64,000 nt of DNA from Cryptomeria japonica (taxonomy: Eukaryota > Streptophyta > Pinopsida > Cupressales > Cupressaceae). Position numbers and translations under genes: made by a program. Shown here in pieces: positions 1-10,744 of this stretch (within the stretch, counting starts at the first letter, position 1; each line of letters begins with the position of its first letter). The notes under the pieces are model-generated. The model searched no databases. It saw only the letters and a program-made list of their open reading frames with translations, and was not told the DNA's origin. The stretch lies in the NCBI RefSeq assembly GCF_030272615.1, contig NC_081408.1:198428841-198492840 (forward strand). The letters are read 5' to 3'.

Positions 1-1166
1 TACCATTTAACCAAAACATTAAACCACTTCACTAATATCAGTAATAGCACATTTCAAATCATTTCTGGTCATCTAAACATATCTAAGTGGATTTACCAGT
101 CATTCATATCAACCATATCAAAAACACATCCACAGATTCATTCACCACTTGACACAATGATTTTTCACATGGAAACCCAAATGGGAAAAAGCACGGTGGG
201 GATGAATACCCACAAGTATCATGAACTCTTCTGAAGTTCACCTTGTTAGGAGCCAAGCCTTGTTAGAAGCTTATACAATAATGTCCTGTTAAGAACAAAT
301 CTGGTTAAGGATCACCTGGTTAAGGGATTGACTACAATACCTTGTTAAAAGAAATACCCTATTAAAGGTAACCTCAGTGGAGGATTTCAAATCCAAGCTA
401 ATGGATCACCTAGTTAGAGGATTTCAACAACAAACCTATTAAAGCTTACCCGGTTAAGGGATTTAACTATTGTAATGGTTAGAGAACAACAGGTTTTTTG
501 TTGATCTGGTAATAGCACTTCCTTGCTTAATTAGATACCTTTCTGCTTCTATCTACCTTCACAACATTCTGCAGACACACCTTCTGGTTCAACAACAATC
601 ACACTTAACCAAATTTTCCAACACAAAATTGAAACAAATCATCGACCTTATAAGAAAATACAATAGGTCGGTAACACAACACAAAACCTACAAATCTCAT
701 AGAGATTACAAACATATCGATTCAATCTTGACCATTAGATTACACAACAATCAACTACACGTTATTCTAGATAACTTCAATCGCTCTTGGATCACCGCAG
801 ATTGGATCTTGTAGCTCATCATGCATTTTTCATTTTATGCTATGCATTTGATAATTCCCAAGATAAATGGTTATCTCTATATGCCAGATCCACTTCAAAA
901 CTCATCACATGCAACATGTATACGTGGCATCTTCATCTCCGATCATCATTCGGTCATAGATCATCACAACTGATTCTCCAAGTTCCATCGGTTAGGGTTC
1001 TTCTTATCAACTAGTTAGGGTTATCGATTGATCTCTCCACTTCAATAATAATATCAGTTTCTTTCACTTCTTTACTACCAGTTGCTTTACTGCATCATTA
1101 TCGATTACAATTGACATCAATGACAACACTATACTTCATCAATGCAATCTTCATGCAATAACAACA
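1..1166 (-). repeat. 3' LTR of E1 (partial)
   Basis: It aligns with 4808-5992 and ends in ACAACA directly before the C-rich strand of the purine tract. It contains the block GGAAACCC...GGGAAAAA...GGTGGGGA...ACCCACA also present in the other copia LTRs of this window. Its outer start is missing at the window edge. Confidence 0.9.
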
Positions 1167-1500
1167 TTCTCCCCCTTTGGCATTAATGACAATACAAATA
1201 TCAATAGCCATTGATTGTGATGATTGAGAGTAAAGCATATACATAAGTATAGGAATTCAGGTTTACAATTTTCCATATACTCTCCTTCAATTGTATCTTC
1301 ATGTCTTCAGCTGGTAACTGGCTATCAATCATATACAGTTCTTCTCCCTCTTTGATAGCAATGCCAAAGTGAAGGTAAACCATACAATTTAATGCTTCAC
1401 CAATCTGCAACTAGCTGCTCCCCCTGTGGACTAGCTCCACTCTTCACCAATCCTATTGCAATATTTTCAAGTCTTTGGGATTGATGTTTTCCACATAAGC
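1167..1500 (-). promoter_or_regulatory. E1 polypurine tract and 3' untranslated region
   Basis: On the minus strand a GCCAAAGGGGGAGAA tract (1167-1181) abuts the LTR and is the expected plus-strand primer. A second GGGGGAG tract lies at about 1418-1426. No coding signal is seen here; the short reading frame at 1201-1410 resembles nothing I know. Confidence 0.75.
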
Positions 1501-2064
1501 TTAATTGACTTCATGTAGGGGTACAACCCCTAACTTACCTCTAAGATACTCAAATGTGACCTTAGGTAGAGGTTTACTAAAGATATCTGCTAGTTTTTCT
1601 TTAGTAGATACATGCTCCAGTGACACATCTTTACTTTGCACTTTCTCTCTCAGGAAATGATACTTCAACTCAATATGCTTTGTCCTAGCATGCAACACCG
1701 GGTTCTTAGAAATGTTTATAGCACTTGTGTTATCACAAAAAATTCTTACCAGTTCTGATATCTTCAACTTGAAACCTTCCAATATGTGTTTCATCCAAAT
1801 TGCTTGGGTACAATTCATATAAGCTACAACATATTCATCTTTTGTTGTTGATTGAGAGATACAACTTTGTTTCTTGCTGCTCCAAGACACTAGTCTACCT
1901 CCAAGAAAAAATGCTCCTCTAGTTGTACTCTTCCTGTCATCAACATTGTCTGCCCAATCGGCATCGATATATACTTTTAAATCAAATTCTGCTGCATATG
2001 GATACCATAATCCATAATCAATTGGGCCTTTCATGTATCTAAAAATTCTTTTGGTTGGAACCAT
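1501..2064 (-). pseudogene. Copia RNase H domain, E1
   Basis: This is the C-terminal RNase H of a copia polyprotein, which degrades the RNA strand of the RNA-DNA hybrid during reverse transcription. It begins with the RT-RH linker (FRYMKGPIDYGLWYP), then the first acidic motif IDADWADNVDDRKST, the AFFLGGRLVSWSSKKQSC block, STTKDEY, the catalytic FCDNTSA, and the usual C-terminal HTRKHIE-like block followed by DIFSKPLPK. The Glu normally found in STAEAEY is moved or changed (TKDEY). It is separated from the RT fragment by a frameshift or stop near 2064-2086. As an isolated piece it is not a functional protein. Confidence 0.92.
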
Positions 2065-2085
2065 GTGTGACTCCTTCGGGCTTTT

Positions 2086-2325
2086 CTAAAATCTGGCAAC
2101 CAATCCTACTACATGAGCAATGTCTGGTCTATTGTGGACAACATAATGTAGTTTACCTATCATGGACCTGTACTCCTTTTCATGAACTGATGCCGAATCA
2201 TCTCCCTTAGACAATTTATAGCCTGTAACCATTGGTGCTCGAAGTGGTTTACAGTCTCCCATTCCAAAAGTCTTCAACACTTCTTTCACATACTTGGACT
2301 GTGTGATGAAAATACCTTCCTTCAT
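2086..2325 (-). pseudogene. Copia reverse transcriptase C-terminal fragment, E1
   Basis: The fragment carries the thumb/connection part of copia RT: ITQSKYVKEVLKTFGM, then AP(M)VTGYKLSK and a GKLHYVVHNRPDIAHVVGL stretch like the usual GSLLYLTATRPDI block. It lies between the fused RT palm (2395-3753) and the RNase H fragment, out of frame with both. Codons at 2326-2394 continue the same domain with stops. It has no independent function. Confidence 0.88.
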
Positions 2326-2394
2326 CTATTGGATTTGCAAACCTATGAAATTTTTTATCTCACCTACCAGTGACATCTCAAATTCACTCTTCAT

Positions 2395-3753
2395 TTAATT
2401 AGCAAAGTCATGACACATATCATCATTTCCTCCAAAAATGATATCATCCACAAATACCTCACTTATCAGTATCTTATCTCCTTTTGTCTTGAGATATATG
2501 TTACTGTCTTCACTGGTTCTTTGAAAACCTATCTTCACTAAGTGAAAGTGAAATCTTTCATACCATGCTCTTGGTACTTGCTTCAATCCATATAATGCCT
2601 TATGTAATTTGCACACCATATCCTTTTCTACAATTAAATCATAACCATCTGGTTGTTCAATGTAGACTTCCTCTTCCAATATTCCATTATTTTTATAGTA
2701 TCTAGTGAATTCCTCTAAAGTAAGTTCACCACCTTGATCATTCCTTAAACACTTAAGCTTTCTTCCACTTTCATTTTCAACTAAGGCTCTGAATGCCTTA
2801 AACTTGCTAAATGTTTTTGTGTTGTCTTTCAAGAATGTGACCCACATCATCCTTGAGCAATCATCGGTAAATATCATGAAGTACTGATCACCTTGAATAC
2901 TCCTAGTCCTCATTGGTTCACATAGGTCAGTATGAACCAAATCTAGCAAATGTTTAGCTGAGAAAGATTTTCTCTTGAAGGTTGAGGATGTCATTTTCCC
3001 TAACTGACATTCCTTGCACAAAGCATTCACTAGTTTGTCCAACTTAGGAAAACCTCTTACTAATTTGGACTTACTTATTCTTAAAATGTTATCAAAATTT
3101 ACATGACAAAATCTTCGATGCCAAAGCCAACTATCTTCAACTTTTGCAATTAAAAAACTATTGACTTTAGAGTTTAAATGAAATAAGTTACCTCTAGTTT
3201 GTTTACCAATTGCAATCAATTCACCTTTGCTTACATAAATCTTGCACACTCCATTCTTGAATTCCAGTGGGTAACCTTTGTCATTGAGTTGAGCAACACT
3301 CAAAAGATTATGTTTCAATCCTTCAACCCAGTAAACATCATCTGCACTACTCTTACCATTTAGAGAGATGGATCCTTTCCCTTTCACCATGTAGGGTGAT
3401 TCATTCCCAAATCTGACAACACCTCCATCAAATTCCCTCAAAGTAAGAAACTTACTCTGGTCACCGATCATGTGATGTGAACAACCACTATCTATAATCC
3501 AATCATTTGAACTATCCATGTGAGATACTAATGCCTTCTGATCTGATATCTCTTCTTTAATACCAACAAAGACAATGTCCTCATTTGCATCTTCCTTAGA
3601 TTCTTCATCAGTGATTCCTCCATCCACTGCAATGAGACATTTTTTTTTACCTTTTCCTTTATACTTCCTATACTTCTCACATTTTTCCTTATTATCTCCA
3701 TTTGGATAGTTAGCAGCAATATGTCCAATCCGATTACATGCAAAACATTTCAA
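2395..3753 (-). pseudogene. Chimeric gag zinc knuckle - protease - integrase - RT frame with internal deletion, E1
   Basis: This open frame of 452 codons holds, in order: a zinc knuckle (residues ~4-17, CFACNRIGHIAANY, last Cys replaced by Tyr); protease motif WIIDSGCSHH (~84); the zinc-binding pre-integrase region LWHRRFCHVN ... LCKECQLGK (~208-245); the start of the integrase core with its first two Asp (TDLCEP, NDQGGEL); then abruptly RT sequence VYIEQPDGY (~365), LYGLKQVPRAWYERF and the RT active site EVFVDDIIFGG (~435). The integrase Glu and the RT fingers are gone; the deletion joins the two in frame. The frame upstream to about 4020 shows the gag middle part with stops. Confidence 0.93.
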
Positions 3754-4023
3754 AGGTAGTTTACCTTTGTACTTACCGGTACCTCTAGGTAATCACTTGG
3801 CCAACAATGCTTCAAGCTCAATTAGACTATCTTCATCATCTACCTCTCTTCTGGATCTAGACTCATGACTGTAGCTCACTTCTCTGCTTTTCCTTACTGG
3901 TGGGCTTGAGACTAAGGCTCTAAATACAGATTCTGGTCTCTGAACACTTCCATCAAAACCATTTAATTCAAATGCAGTTACCTTTGTCCTATCAATAGAT
4001 TTGAGTTTTTGAATGGCTACAAC

Positions 4024-4515
4024 TCAGATAGCGTAGACTGGTAGAAGGGTTATTAACACCTTGCTAACTACAGTGGTATCCTCCACTACACCTTTAGCAC
4101 TTTTGATTTCTCCGACTATGTCCTTGATCCTTCGACCATATTGCTGAATGTTTTCTCCTTCAGCCATCCTCATATCATAAAATTTTCCTCTCAAACTCTC
4201 TTCTTTGGCAATCTTAACATTCTCATCAATGCTATATATTTCTTCCAGTTTCTTCCATACTTCATATGCAGTCTCCAATCTATGAACATCAACATATTCT
4301 AAATCAAACAAGGAACTGATGATGGCCTCCAATGTTTGATTGTTCTCCTGTTGCTCCTTCTTTTGATCATCTGTCAAAATCCCACTAGGAAAGTTATATT
4401 TAGTAACAACATGTTCCCAATATTCACTTCCTAAGCCCTTGATATAGATATTCATCCTATCACTCCAGATTCTGTTGTTTTCCCTATTGAACTTCTGACC
4501 TTCTTTCTTCATCAT
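4024..4515 (-). pseudogene. Copia gag N-terminal (capsid, UBN2-like) region, E1
   Basis: The 163-codon frame starts close after the PBS and shows the plant copia gag pattern: a W-x-D-R-M motif (IWSDRMNIYIKGLG), then AYEVWKKLEEIY, a KGKF/YDMRM block and VSKVLITLLP. Gag forms the virus-like particle that packages element RNA in the cytoplasm. The first ATG pair at 4515 is the likely start. The frame stops at 4024; the rest of gag (4020-3754) continues in pieces interrupted by stops up to the zinc knuckle. Confidence 0.88.
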
Positions 4516-4570
4516 GGTCTCCTAGATATTTCCTCAAGCTATTAGGCTTAAACACAAGACGGCCTGGATA

Positions 4571-4582
4571 GCTTTGATACCA
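4571..4582 (-). promoter_or_regulatory. Primer-binding site of E1 (tRNA-iMet)
   Basis: The minus strand reads TGGTATCAAAGC, 11 of 12 bases matching the common plant copia PBS TGGTATCAGAGC, two bases from the LTR edge. Confidence 0.92.
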
Positions 4583-4584
4583 AT

Positions 4585-5992
4585 TGATAATATGATGAAA
4601 CTATAAGGATCTAGTCAACTAATGAAAGGGGGGTGAATTCGTAGATAGAAAATAAACTAAACTTTCACCAAATAGACTTTCAACTCAGAATCCAATCACT
4701 AAACTAACCGGTTTAGTCACTGTAACAAAAACTGCAACTACACTGTTAAACTTTACAGATTGACCAAAAACATCACTGATACAATGTAACAGATCTAAAA
4801 CTCAAATAACATTTAACCAAAAGATTAAACCAATTCACTAATATCAGTAATAGCACATTTTAGATCATTTCCGGTCATCTAAACATATCTAAGTGGATTT
4901 ACCAATCATTCATATCCACCGTATCAAAAACACATCCACAAAATCATTCACCACTTGACACAATGATTTTTCATGTGGAAAACCAAATGGGAAAAGCATA
5001 GTGGGGATGAATACCCACAAGTATTCTGAACTCTTATGAAGTTCACCCTGTTAGAAGCCAAGCCTTGTTAGAAGCTTATACAATAATGTCCTGTTAAGAA
5101 TAGATCTAGTTAAGGACCACCCGGTTAAGGGATTGACTACAATACCCTATTAAAGGTGATACCCTGTTAAAGGTAACCTCGGTGGAGGATTTCAAATCCA
5201 AGGTAATGCATCACCTGGTTAGAGGATTTCAACAACAAGCCTGTTAAAGCTTACCCAGTTAAGGGATTTAACTGTTGTAATCGTTAGAGAGCAACAAGTT
5301 CTTTGCTGATCTAGTAATATAACTTCCTTGCTTAATCAAGTCCCTTTCTACTCCTATCTGCTTTCACAACATTCTATAGACACACCTTCTAGTTTGGCAA
5401 CAATCACACAACCAAATTTTCCAACACAACATTGAAACAAATCATCAACCTTATAAGAAAATACAATAGGTCGGTAACACAACACAAAACCTACAAATCT
5501 CATAGAGATTAAAAACATATTGGTTCAATCTTGATCATTAGATTACATAGTAATCAACTACACATTGTTCTAGACAACTTCAACCACTCTTGGATCACCG
5601 CAAATTGGATCTTGTAGCTCATCACACTTTTTTTACTTCATACTATGCATTTGATCATTCCCAAGATAAATGGTTATCTCTACGTGCCAAATCCACTTCA
5701 AAACTCATCATGTGCAACATGCATATGTGGCATCTTCATCTTTGATCATCATTCGGTCATAGATCATCACAACCGATTCTCCAAGCTCTATCAATTAGGG
5801 TTATGTTTATCAACTGGTTAGGGTTATTGGTTGATCTCTCCACTTCAATAATAATACTAGTTGCCTTCACTTCTTTACTACCGGTTCCTTTACTGCATCA
5901 TTACCAGTTGCAATACATCTTTATTACCGATTACAATTGACATCAATGACAACACTATACTTCATCAATGCAATCTTCATGCAATTCCAACA
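4585..5992 (-). repeat. 5' LTR of E1
   Basis: The 1,408-bp repeat begins TGATAATATG next to the PBS and ends CCAACA. It aligns with 1-1166 with scattered substitutions. It holds the G tract followed by GTGAATTC near its inner edge (4627-4640). Its outer edge directly touches the purine-tract region of element E2 instead of ordinary DNA. Confidence 0.92.
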
Positions 5993-6189
5993 ATCTCCCT
6001 CAAAGATATGACTAATTTTCACATGAATACCACCTCTCCCCCTTTGACATCAATGAAAAAGGATGGCTACGAGACCAAGAATACTGAACCAAATAGTTGA
6101 CTACTCCCCCTGATTAGTAGCACCATCTCATCAATTTGGATCAAATAAAATATCTGATAAGCTTACCGGATTGATGCATTCCTGCATCT
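5993..6189 (-). promoter_or_regulatory. E2 purine tracts and 3' untranslated region
   Basis: Three G-rich tracts read on the minus strand: a weak GAGGGAGAT next to 5993, GTCAAAGGGGGAGAG at about 6033-6048 and CAGGGGGAGTAGT at about 6102-6114. The same arrangement occurs in E3 and E4. No coding signal. Confidence 0.65.
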
Positions 6190-6840
6190 CTAAGTCTCTT
6201 CCAGAGGGTTGGTAACCTCCAATTGATCTCTAAGATATTCAAAAGTGTCTTTAGGCAATGGTTTTGTTAGAATATCTTCAATTTGTTCCTTAGTAGGCAC
6301 ATAAATGAATCTGACTTCCTTTGCTTCAACCTTTTCCTTCAAGAAATTATACCTTATAGAAATGTGTTTTGATTTGGAATGAAATACCAAATTCTTTGAC
6401 ATATTAATAGCAACAATATTATCATAGTGAATAACAATAGGCTCATCATAACTTATCCTTATATATTTTAACATTTGTTTCATTCGTAAAATCTGAGTAC
6501 AGTTGGTAGGAGTTGCAACATATTATGCTTCAGCTGTAAACAATGAAGTACATGATTGTTTCTTACTAAGCCATCAAACCAACTTCTTCCCAAGAAAGAA
6601 TGCACCTCTAGTAGTGCTCTTCTGATCATCCACATCCCCTGCCCAATCAGAATCTGTATATGAACATAATGTGAAGTCATCATTCTTTGGATACCATAAC
6701 CCAAAGTCTGTTGTACCTGCCAAATATCTGAATATTCTCTTGACAACAATATCATGAGTTTCTCTACGATCTGCCTTAAATCTAGAAGCAATATAAATAG
6801 CATTCATTATATTAGGTCTAGTCTGAGTTAGGTACAACAA
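6190..6840 (-). pseudogene. Copia RNase H domain, E2
   Basis: Two overlapping frames (6574-6840 and 6190-6483) together cover the domain: LYLTQTRPNIMNA at the RT end, FRYLAGTTDFGLWYP, the first acidic motif SYTDSDWAGDVDD, the AFFLGKKLV block, then after a frameshift near 6480-6574 the motifs VIHYDNIVAINMSKN, HISIRYNFLKEKV and ILTKPLPKDTFEYLR. It is closest to the E4 copy (27491-28153) by eye. The break means no intact enzyme. Confidence 0.9.
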
Positions 6841-7018
6841 ACCACCTATAATTGATTGTATCTGCTTGGGTTCACTTTAGGGGATTCATCATCCTTTGAC
6901 AATTTGCAATCGGCTACCATAGGCATACCGAAAGGTTTAGAATTCTCAAGTCCAAATTAAGTAACTCCTTCACATACTTAGTTTGACAAATGAAAATACC
7001 TTTATCAGTCTGAGTAAT

Positions 7019-7420
7019 CTACAAACCTAAGAAAAATTTCATCTCACCAATCATAGACATTTCAAATTCATTCTTCATATCATTAGCAAATTTCATGCAT
7101 AGACCTTCTTCTCCTCCAAAAATGATATCATCCACAAAGACTTCGATAATCATTATGTCATCATGTTCAATTTTGTAATATACATTACTATCAACATTAC
7201 CTTTACTGAAACCAAGCTTTGAAATATGTTGATCCAATCTAGCATACCATGCTCTAGGGGCCTATTTTAGTCCATATAAAGCTTTCTTCAATCTACAAAC
7301 CATGTCCTTGTATTTTGATAAGGAAAATCCATCAGGTTTCTCAATGTAAACTTCCTCTTCAATATCTCCATTTAGAAATGCACATTTAACATCCATCTTA
7401 TATACTTTATAATTCTTGTG
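7019..7420 (-). pseudogene. Copia reverse transcriptase palm fragment, E2
   Basis: The frame 7019-7237 contains LGFSKGNVDSNVYYK and the active site EVFVDDIIFGGEE followed by MSMIGEMKFFLGL. Upstream (7238-7420) the reverse strand shows LYGLK, AWYARLDQH and EEVYIEKPDGF pieces separated by stops. Sequence 6841-7018 holds the rest of the thumb in broken frames. RT copies element RNA into DNA inside the particle; here it cannot be made. Confidence 0.88.
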
Positions 7421-7668
7421 TGCAAAATAAGCAAAAAAAGTCTTCCTGCTTCAATTATAGCAACCGGGGCATAAGTCTCTCCATAATCAATTCCTTCTTC
7501 CTATGAATAACCTTTGCAAACCAATATAGCCTTTTTCCTTACAACTTGACCTTCCTCATTCAATTTATTCCTAAAAACCCATTTAGTTCCAATAATGTTC
7601 ATGTCTTTAGGTCTAGGTACTAGTTCCCATGTCTTATTCTTTTCAATCTGATCTAGTTCCTCTTCCAT

Positions 7669-7884
7669 TTATTTTATCCAATTTTCATCCTTACTTGCTT
7701 CAAGAAATGATTCCAGTTCAATTTGAGAAATTAAACATACCTCTTCAACAACTAACCTTCTCCTAGTCATCACACCTTTCCTTTTATCTCCAATGATTTG
7801 ATCTTCAAAATGATTTAGTTTCACATACCTAGGAGTCTTTGAATTTTCTTGATTTTCCGACTCATTATTTTGTTCATCTGTCAC
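7669..7884 (-). pseudogene. Integrase-RT linker of E2
   Basis: The frame shows RYVKLNHFEDQIIGD and RRLVVEEVCLISQIELESFLEASKDENWIK, matching the E4 linker (RYVRLNHSEDQIIGD ... LISQAEPVSIIEACNDE). This acidic linker with its DExW motif precedes the RT domain in copia polyproteins. Sequence 7421-7668 continues toward RT with stops. Confidence 0.82.
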
Positions 7885-7929
7885 TGTTGAATTTTTTGAT
7901 GCTACCAGAGTGACAGGTTCACTGTTCTA

Positions 7930-8667
7930 AACTGATTCTTGCATTACTAGTTCAAATCTGATAAATTCATCTTCCGGTCCATAATCAAATGATCTGATCT
8001 GATTACTGCCATGCTCATCCACCTTGACATTTATGCTCTCCATTATCCTATTCAATCTTTTTTTATAACATCTGTATGCTTTTCTCTTAGTAGAATAACC
8101 CAAAAATATTCCTTCATCACTTCTAGGATCAAACTTTCCTAATGCATCATCTCTTCTAATGTAACATTTGCTACCAAAAATTCAGAAATATCTGACAGTA
8201 GGAGTATAACCAAACCATAATGCATAAGGAGTCTTACCGGTATCACCTTTTATGTGTACTTTGTTGAGAGTATATATTGTTTTATTGACAAATTCCCTCC
8301 AATAGATATCAAGTAATCTAGCTTTTGTCATCATTGTCCTTGCTGCATCCAAAATTGTTTTGTTCTTTCTTTCCACTAATTCATTTTGTTGTGGAGTCCT
8401 TGGGGCAGAAAGTTGTCTCCTGATACCATTCCTTTCATAAAAGTTATTCAACTCACAGGATGTAAACTCACCACCATTATCTGATCTTAAGCATTTTATC
8501 TTAAGTCCTATCTCAGTCTCAACTATAGCCTTAAAGATTTTGAATTTCTCAAAAGCTTTAGATTTCTCTTTCAAAAATGCTACCCATGTCATTCTAGAAT
8601 AGTCATCAATAAGTAACATAAAATGTCTATCACCTTGAAAGCTTTTAGTCATTTTCGGTCCACACAA
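7930..8667 (-). pseudogene. Copia integrase core and C-terminal part, E2
   Basis: The 161-codon frame at 8182-8667 gives MLLIDDYSRMTWVAFLKEK, the second Asp in CLRSDNGGEFTS, and the third acidic motif RTPQQNELVERKN (Glu in VERKN), then YALWFGYTPTV. Downstream, out of frame to ~7930, are YIRRDD, GIFLGYS and KRLNRIMES, the usual end of the integrase. Integrase inserts the DNA copy into chromosomes. The N-terminal HHCC zinc region is absent because a deletion joins gag directly to the core near 8650-8700. Confidence 0.9.
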
Positions 8668-9842
8668 ATAAGTATGAATAAGATTGAGAACTTCATTTGA
8701 TTTATCATGTATACTTTAGTATGAGTTGTTTCAATGACAGATTCCGGAGAATCATCCTTGATATAAATAAAGACCCAATCTTTGTCGGATGAGGTATCAT
8801 TACCAGATCCACTTACAGGTTCATTATCATCATCATCAAAAATACCAAAATCATCATCACCGGCATAATAACATGATTTGTTGTTATTCCTTTTGAATAT
8901 AGGTCTTCTCTGATATTCAGGATTAGGCTTATAATTCCTCACAAATCTTTCATGATTCCTAGCAGCTCTTTCAGGGCATCTAGAAGCAAAATGACCAGTC
9001 TTATTGCATGAAAAACATTTAAAAGGGACCTTTCCTTTACTTCCAGCTAGTCTTTTAGGAATTCTTCTAGCAATCAGGGCTTGTAGCTCTTCAAGTTCTC
9101 TTTCTTCTCTCTCAATTTCCTCCATATCCTTAGCATACATCTCCTTCCAATCTATCTTCTTATTACCGGAGGTAGATACTTTAAATGCAGTTTTAGCAGC
9201 ACTCTGATCTCCAAGTTCTTCAAGTTCAAAAGAAATCAATTTCCCAAGTAATGTATCTCTAGTCACAGGGGTACTTGACATTGTCCAGAGTTCATTGATA
9301 GAAGTAGCCTTCATCTTATAAGCTAGAGGTATAACTCTCAAAATTTTGACACTATCTCATCCTCACTAACCGATCCACCACAACATTTGATACCTGTGAC
9401 AATCTCATTGAATCTATCCATGAAAGAACTTATCTTCTCATCTTCTTTCATCTTCAAAGTTTCATATCTTACCCGGAAACCTTCATGATTTATAATTTTC
9501 ACAGTCTAGTCACCTTCATAAAGAGTTTCAATCTTTGTCTAGATTAGCTTAGCATTCTCCAACTCTATGGCATTCAATAGCTTTTCATTATATAGGGCAC
9601 TTAACAATGCTTCTTTTTCTCTCACATCATTTTCAGCTCTCTTCTATTCATTAGCAGGTGACAGTGTTCCAGAATTAGGATCATGAGGTATATAACCTTT
9701 CTCCACTATCTCCCAAACTTCAGCTCCAAGACATCTGAGATGAATCTTCATTCACTCCTTCCATATTTTGTAATTAGTACCATCAAATATGGGACTCTCC
9801 TTTTGATAAGGATTGAATGTGGAACTTGATGTAGTTGCCATT
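8649..9842 (-). pseudogene. Copia gag, E2
   Basis: Gag starts at the ATG near 9842 (MATTSSSTFNP, the form seen in many plant copia gags), with stops in the first ~170 codons and a frameshift near 9341. The UBN2-type region shows MKIHLRCLGAEVWEIV, SALYNEKLLNAI and DEKISSFMDRFNEIVTGIKCCGG. The frame 8649-9341 covers AINELWTM-like and LGKLISFELEEL blocks, a Glu-rich stretch and one intact zinc knuckle CFSCNKTGHFASRCPE. An acidic patch FDDDDNEP follows. The frame then runs into integrase sequence in the wrong frame, so protease is missing. Confidence 0.9.
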
Positions 9843-9882
9843 GGATCTCCTCAAGTGGTTAAGATTTTGAAGAGAGGACCTC

Positions 9883-9894
9883 ACTCTGATACTA
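9883..9894 (-). promoter_or_regulatory. Primer-binding site of E2
   Basis: The minus strand reads TAGTATCAGAGT, a two-base variant of TGGTATCAGAGC, two bases from the LTR edge. Confidence 0.85.
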
Positions 9895-9896
9895 AT

Positions 9897-10215
9897 TGTT
9901 GGAATGATCTGATACCGACAGTAAGTTGATAGGGGGGGAGGGGGTGAATCAGTTTACTCACAAGTACAACAATTAATTCAATTATAAACCTTATACTAGA
10001 TCACAACACAATGAAAGATATATCATGAAAGAAAAACACACATAACACCAATATTTTGATGTGGAAAACCCAGAAAGGGAAAACCCATGGCAGGAAACCC
10101 TACCCACAATTAGATGAATACTCTATAGTAGTATTATGAATAATTACAATGGGGCCTGCACTTGCAGAAAGGCCAACAACCTAGAGCACACTGCTCTTCA
10201 CAAAGGGAAGTCTCA
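9897..10215 (-). repeat. 5' LTR of E2, truncated by the gypsy junction
   Basis: It starts TGTTGGAATG and carries the G tract plus GTGAATCAG (9931-9953), the GTGGAAAACCC...GGGAAAACCCATGG block, the GGGGCCTGCA hairpin block and AAAGGGAAGTCTCACTAACTT, all in the same order as the E3 LTR. After about 10215 the sequence becomes gypsy RNase H. The exact junction is uncertain by about 10 bases. Confidence 0.85.
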
Positions 10216-10744
10216 CTAACTTAGCAGAATCAGGAAAGGTACCATCGGTCAAATATCTTACGATATGCGAGAACCATTCATCTGAGTCTACAAAGTCACA
10301 ACATGTTACCCAGCTAGAATCGTCTACAATAGCTGGAGAAATAAGGTTGTGAATAACAAATTTAAGATCAACCACAGGATCCTCTAAAGATACAAGAGAA
10401 GCCACACATGCCATTGCATCCGCATTTCGATTATCTTTTCGAGGAACGGGTTCCATAGTATAAGAATCAAAATTTTGTAATAAAGAGATAGCAAGGTCTT
10501 TATATTGTGATAATTTGTCTTGTTTTGCTTGATATATTCCTGTTACTTGTCTTATAATCAATTGTGAATCTCCATAGATATGTATGTGTTTTATATTCAG
10601 AGCTAAGGCTTCTTTTATTCCCGCTATAAGAGCCACATACTCAGCAATGTTATTGGTACACAGGAAATTTAGACGATATGATAAAGGAATGGACTTCTTT
10701 GTAGGAGAAATCAGAACAACACCTGCCCCGATCCCGTACGACAC
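10216..10744 (-). pseudogene. Archaeal-type RNase H (aRNH) of the gypsy element
   Basis: The frame carries the four acidic positions of an RNase H fold: Asp in YFDGS (in the overlapping frame just upstream), Glu in IAGIKEAL, Asp in IYGDSQLI and Asp in RNADAMA. The EYVALIAG motif is typical of the second RNase H in Tat/Ogre elements. A frameshift near 10735 separates it from the preceding frame. The last dozen residues before the stop at 10181 are encoded by copia LTR sequence, so the tail is a deletion artefact. The integrase expected next is absent. Confidence 0.88.

Larger units (their letters stand above)
1..5992 (-). mobile_element. Copia LTR retrotransposon E1, defective, 3' LTR cut by the window edge
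   Basis: The element runs from high to low coordinates: 5' LTR 4585-5992, PBS, gag, protease/integrase/RT fragments, RNase H, purine tract at 1167, 3' LTR to 1166. The two LTRs align through most of their length (for example position 5 onward with about 4808 onward). About 220 bp of the 3' LTR lies outside the window. The order PR-IN-RT-RH and the tRNA-Met PBS define copia. Several stops and a large integrase-RT deletion make it non-autonomous. Confidence 0.93.
5993..10215 (-). mobile_element. Copia LTR retrotransposon E2, defective
   Basis: Minus-strand copia internal region with gag, integrase, RT and RNase H fragments, a PBS at 9883-9894 and a partial 5' LTR (9897-10215). Protease and the zinc-binding N-terminus of integrase are deleted. 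No separate 3' LTR is visible: the purine-tract region (5993-6110) abuts the outer edge of the E1 LTR. Many frameshifts show it is old. Confidence 0.9.
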
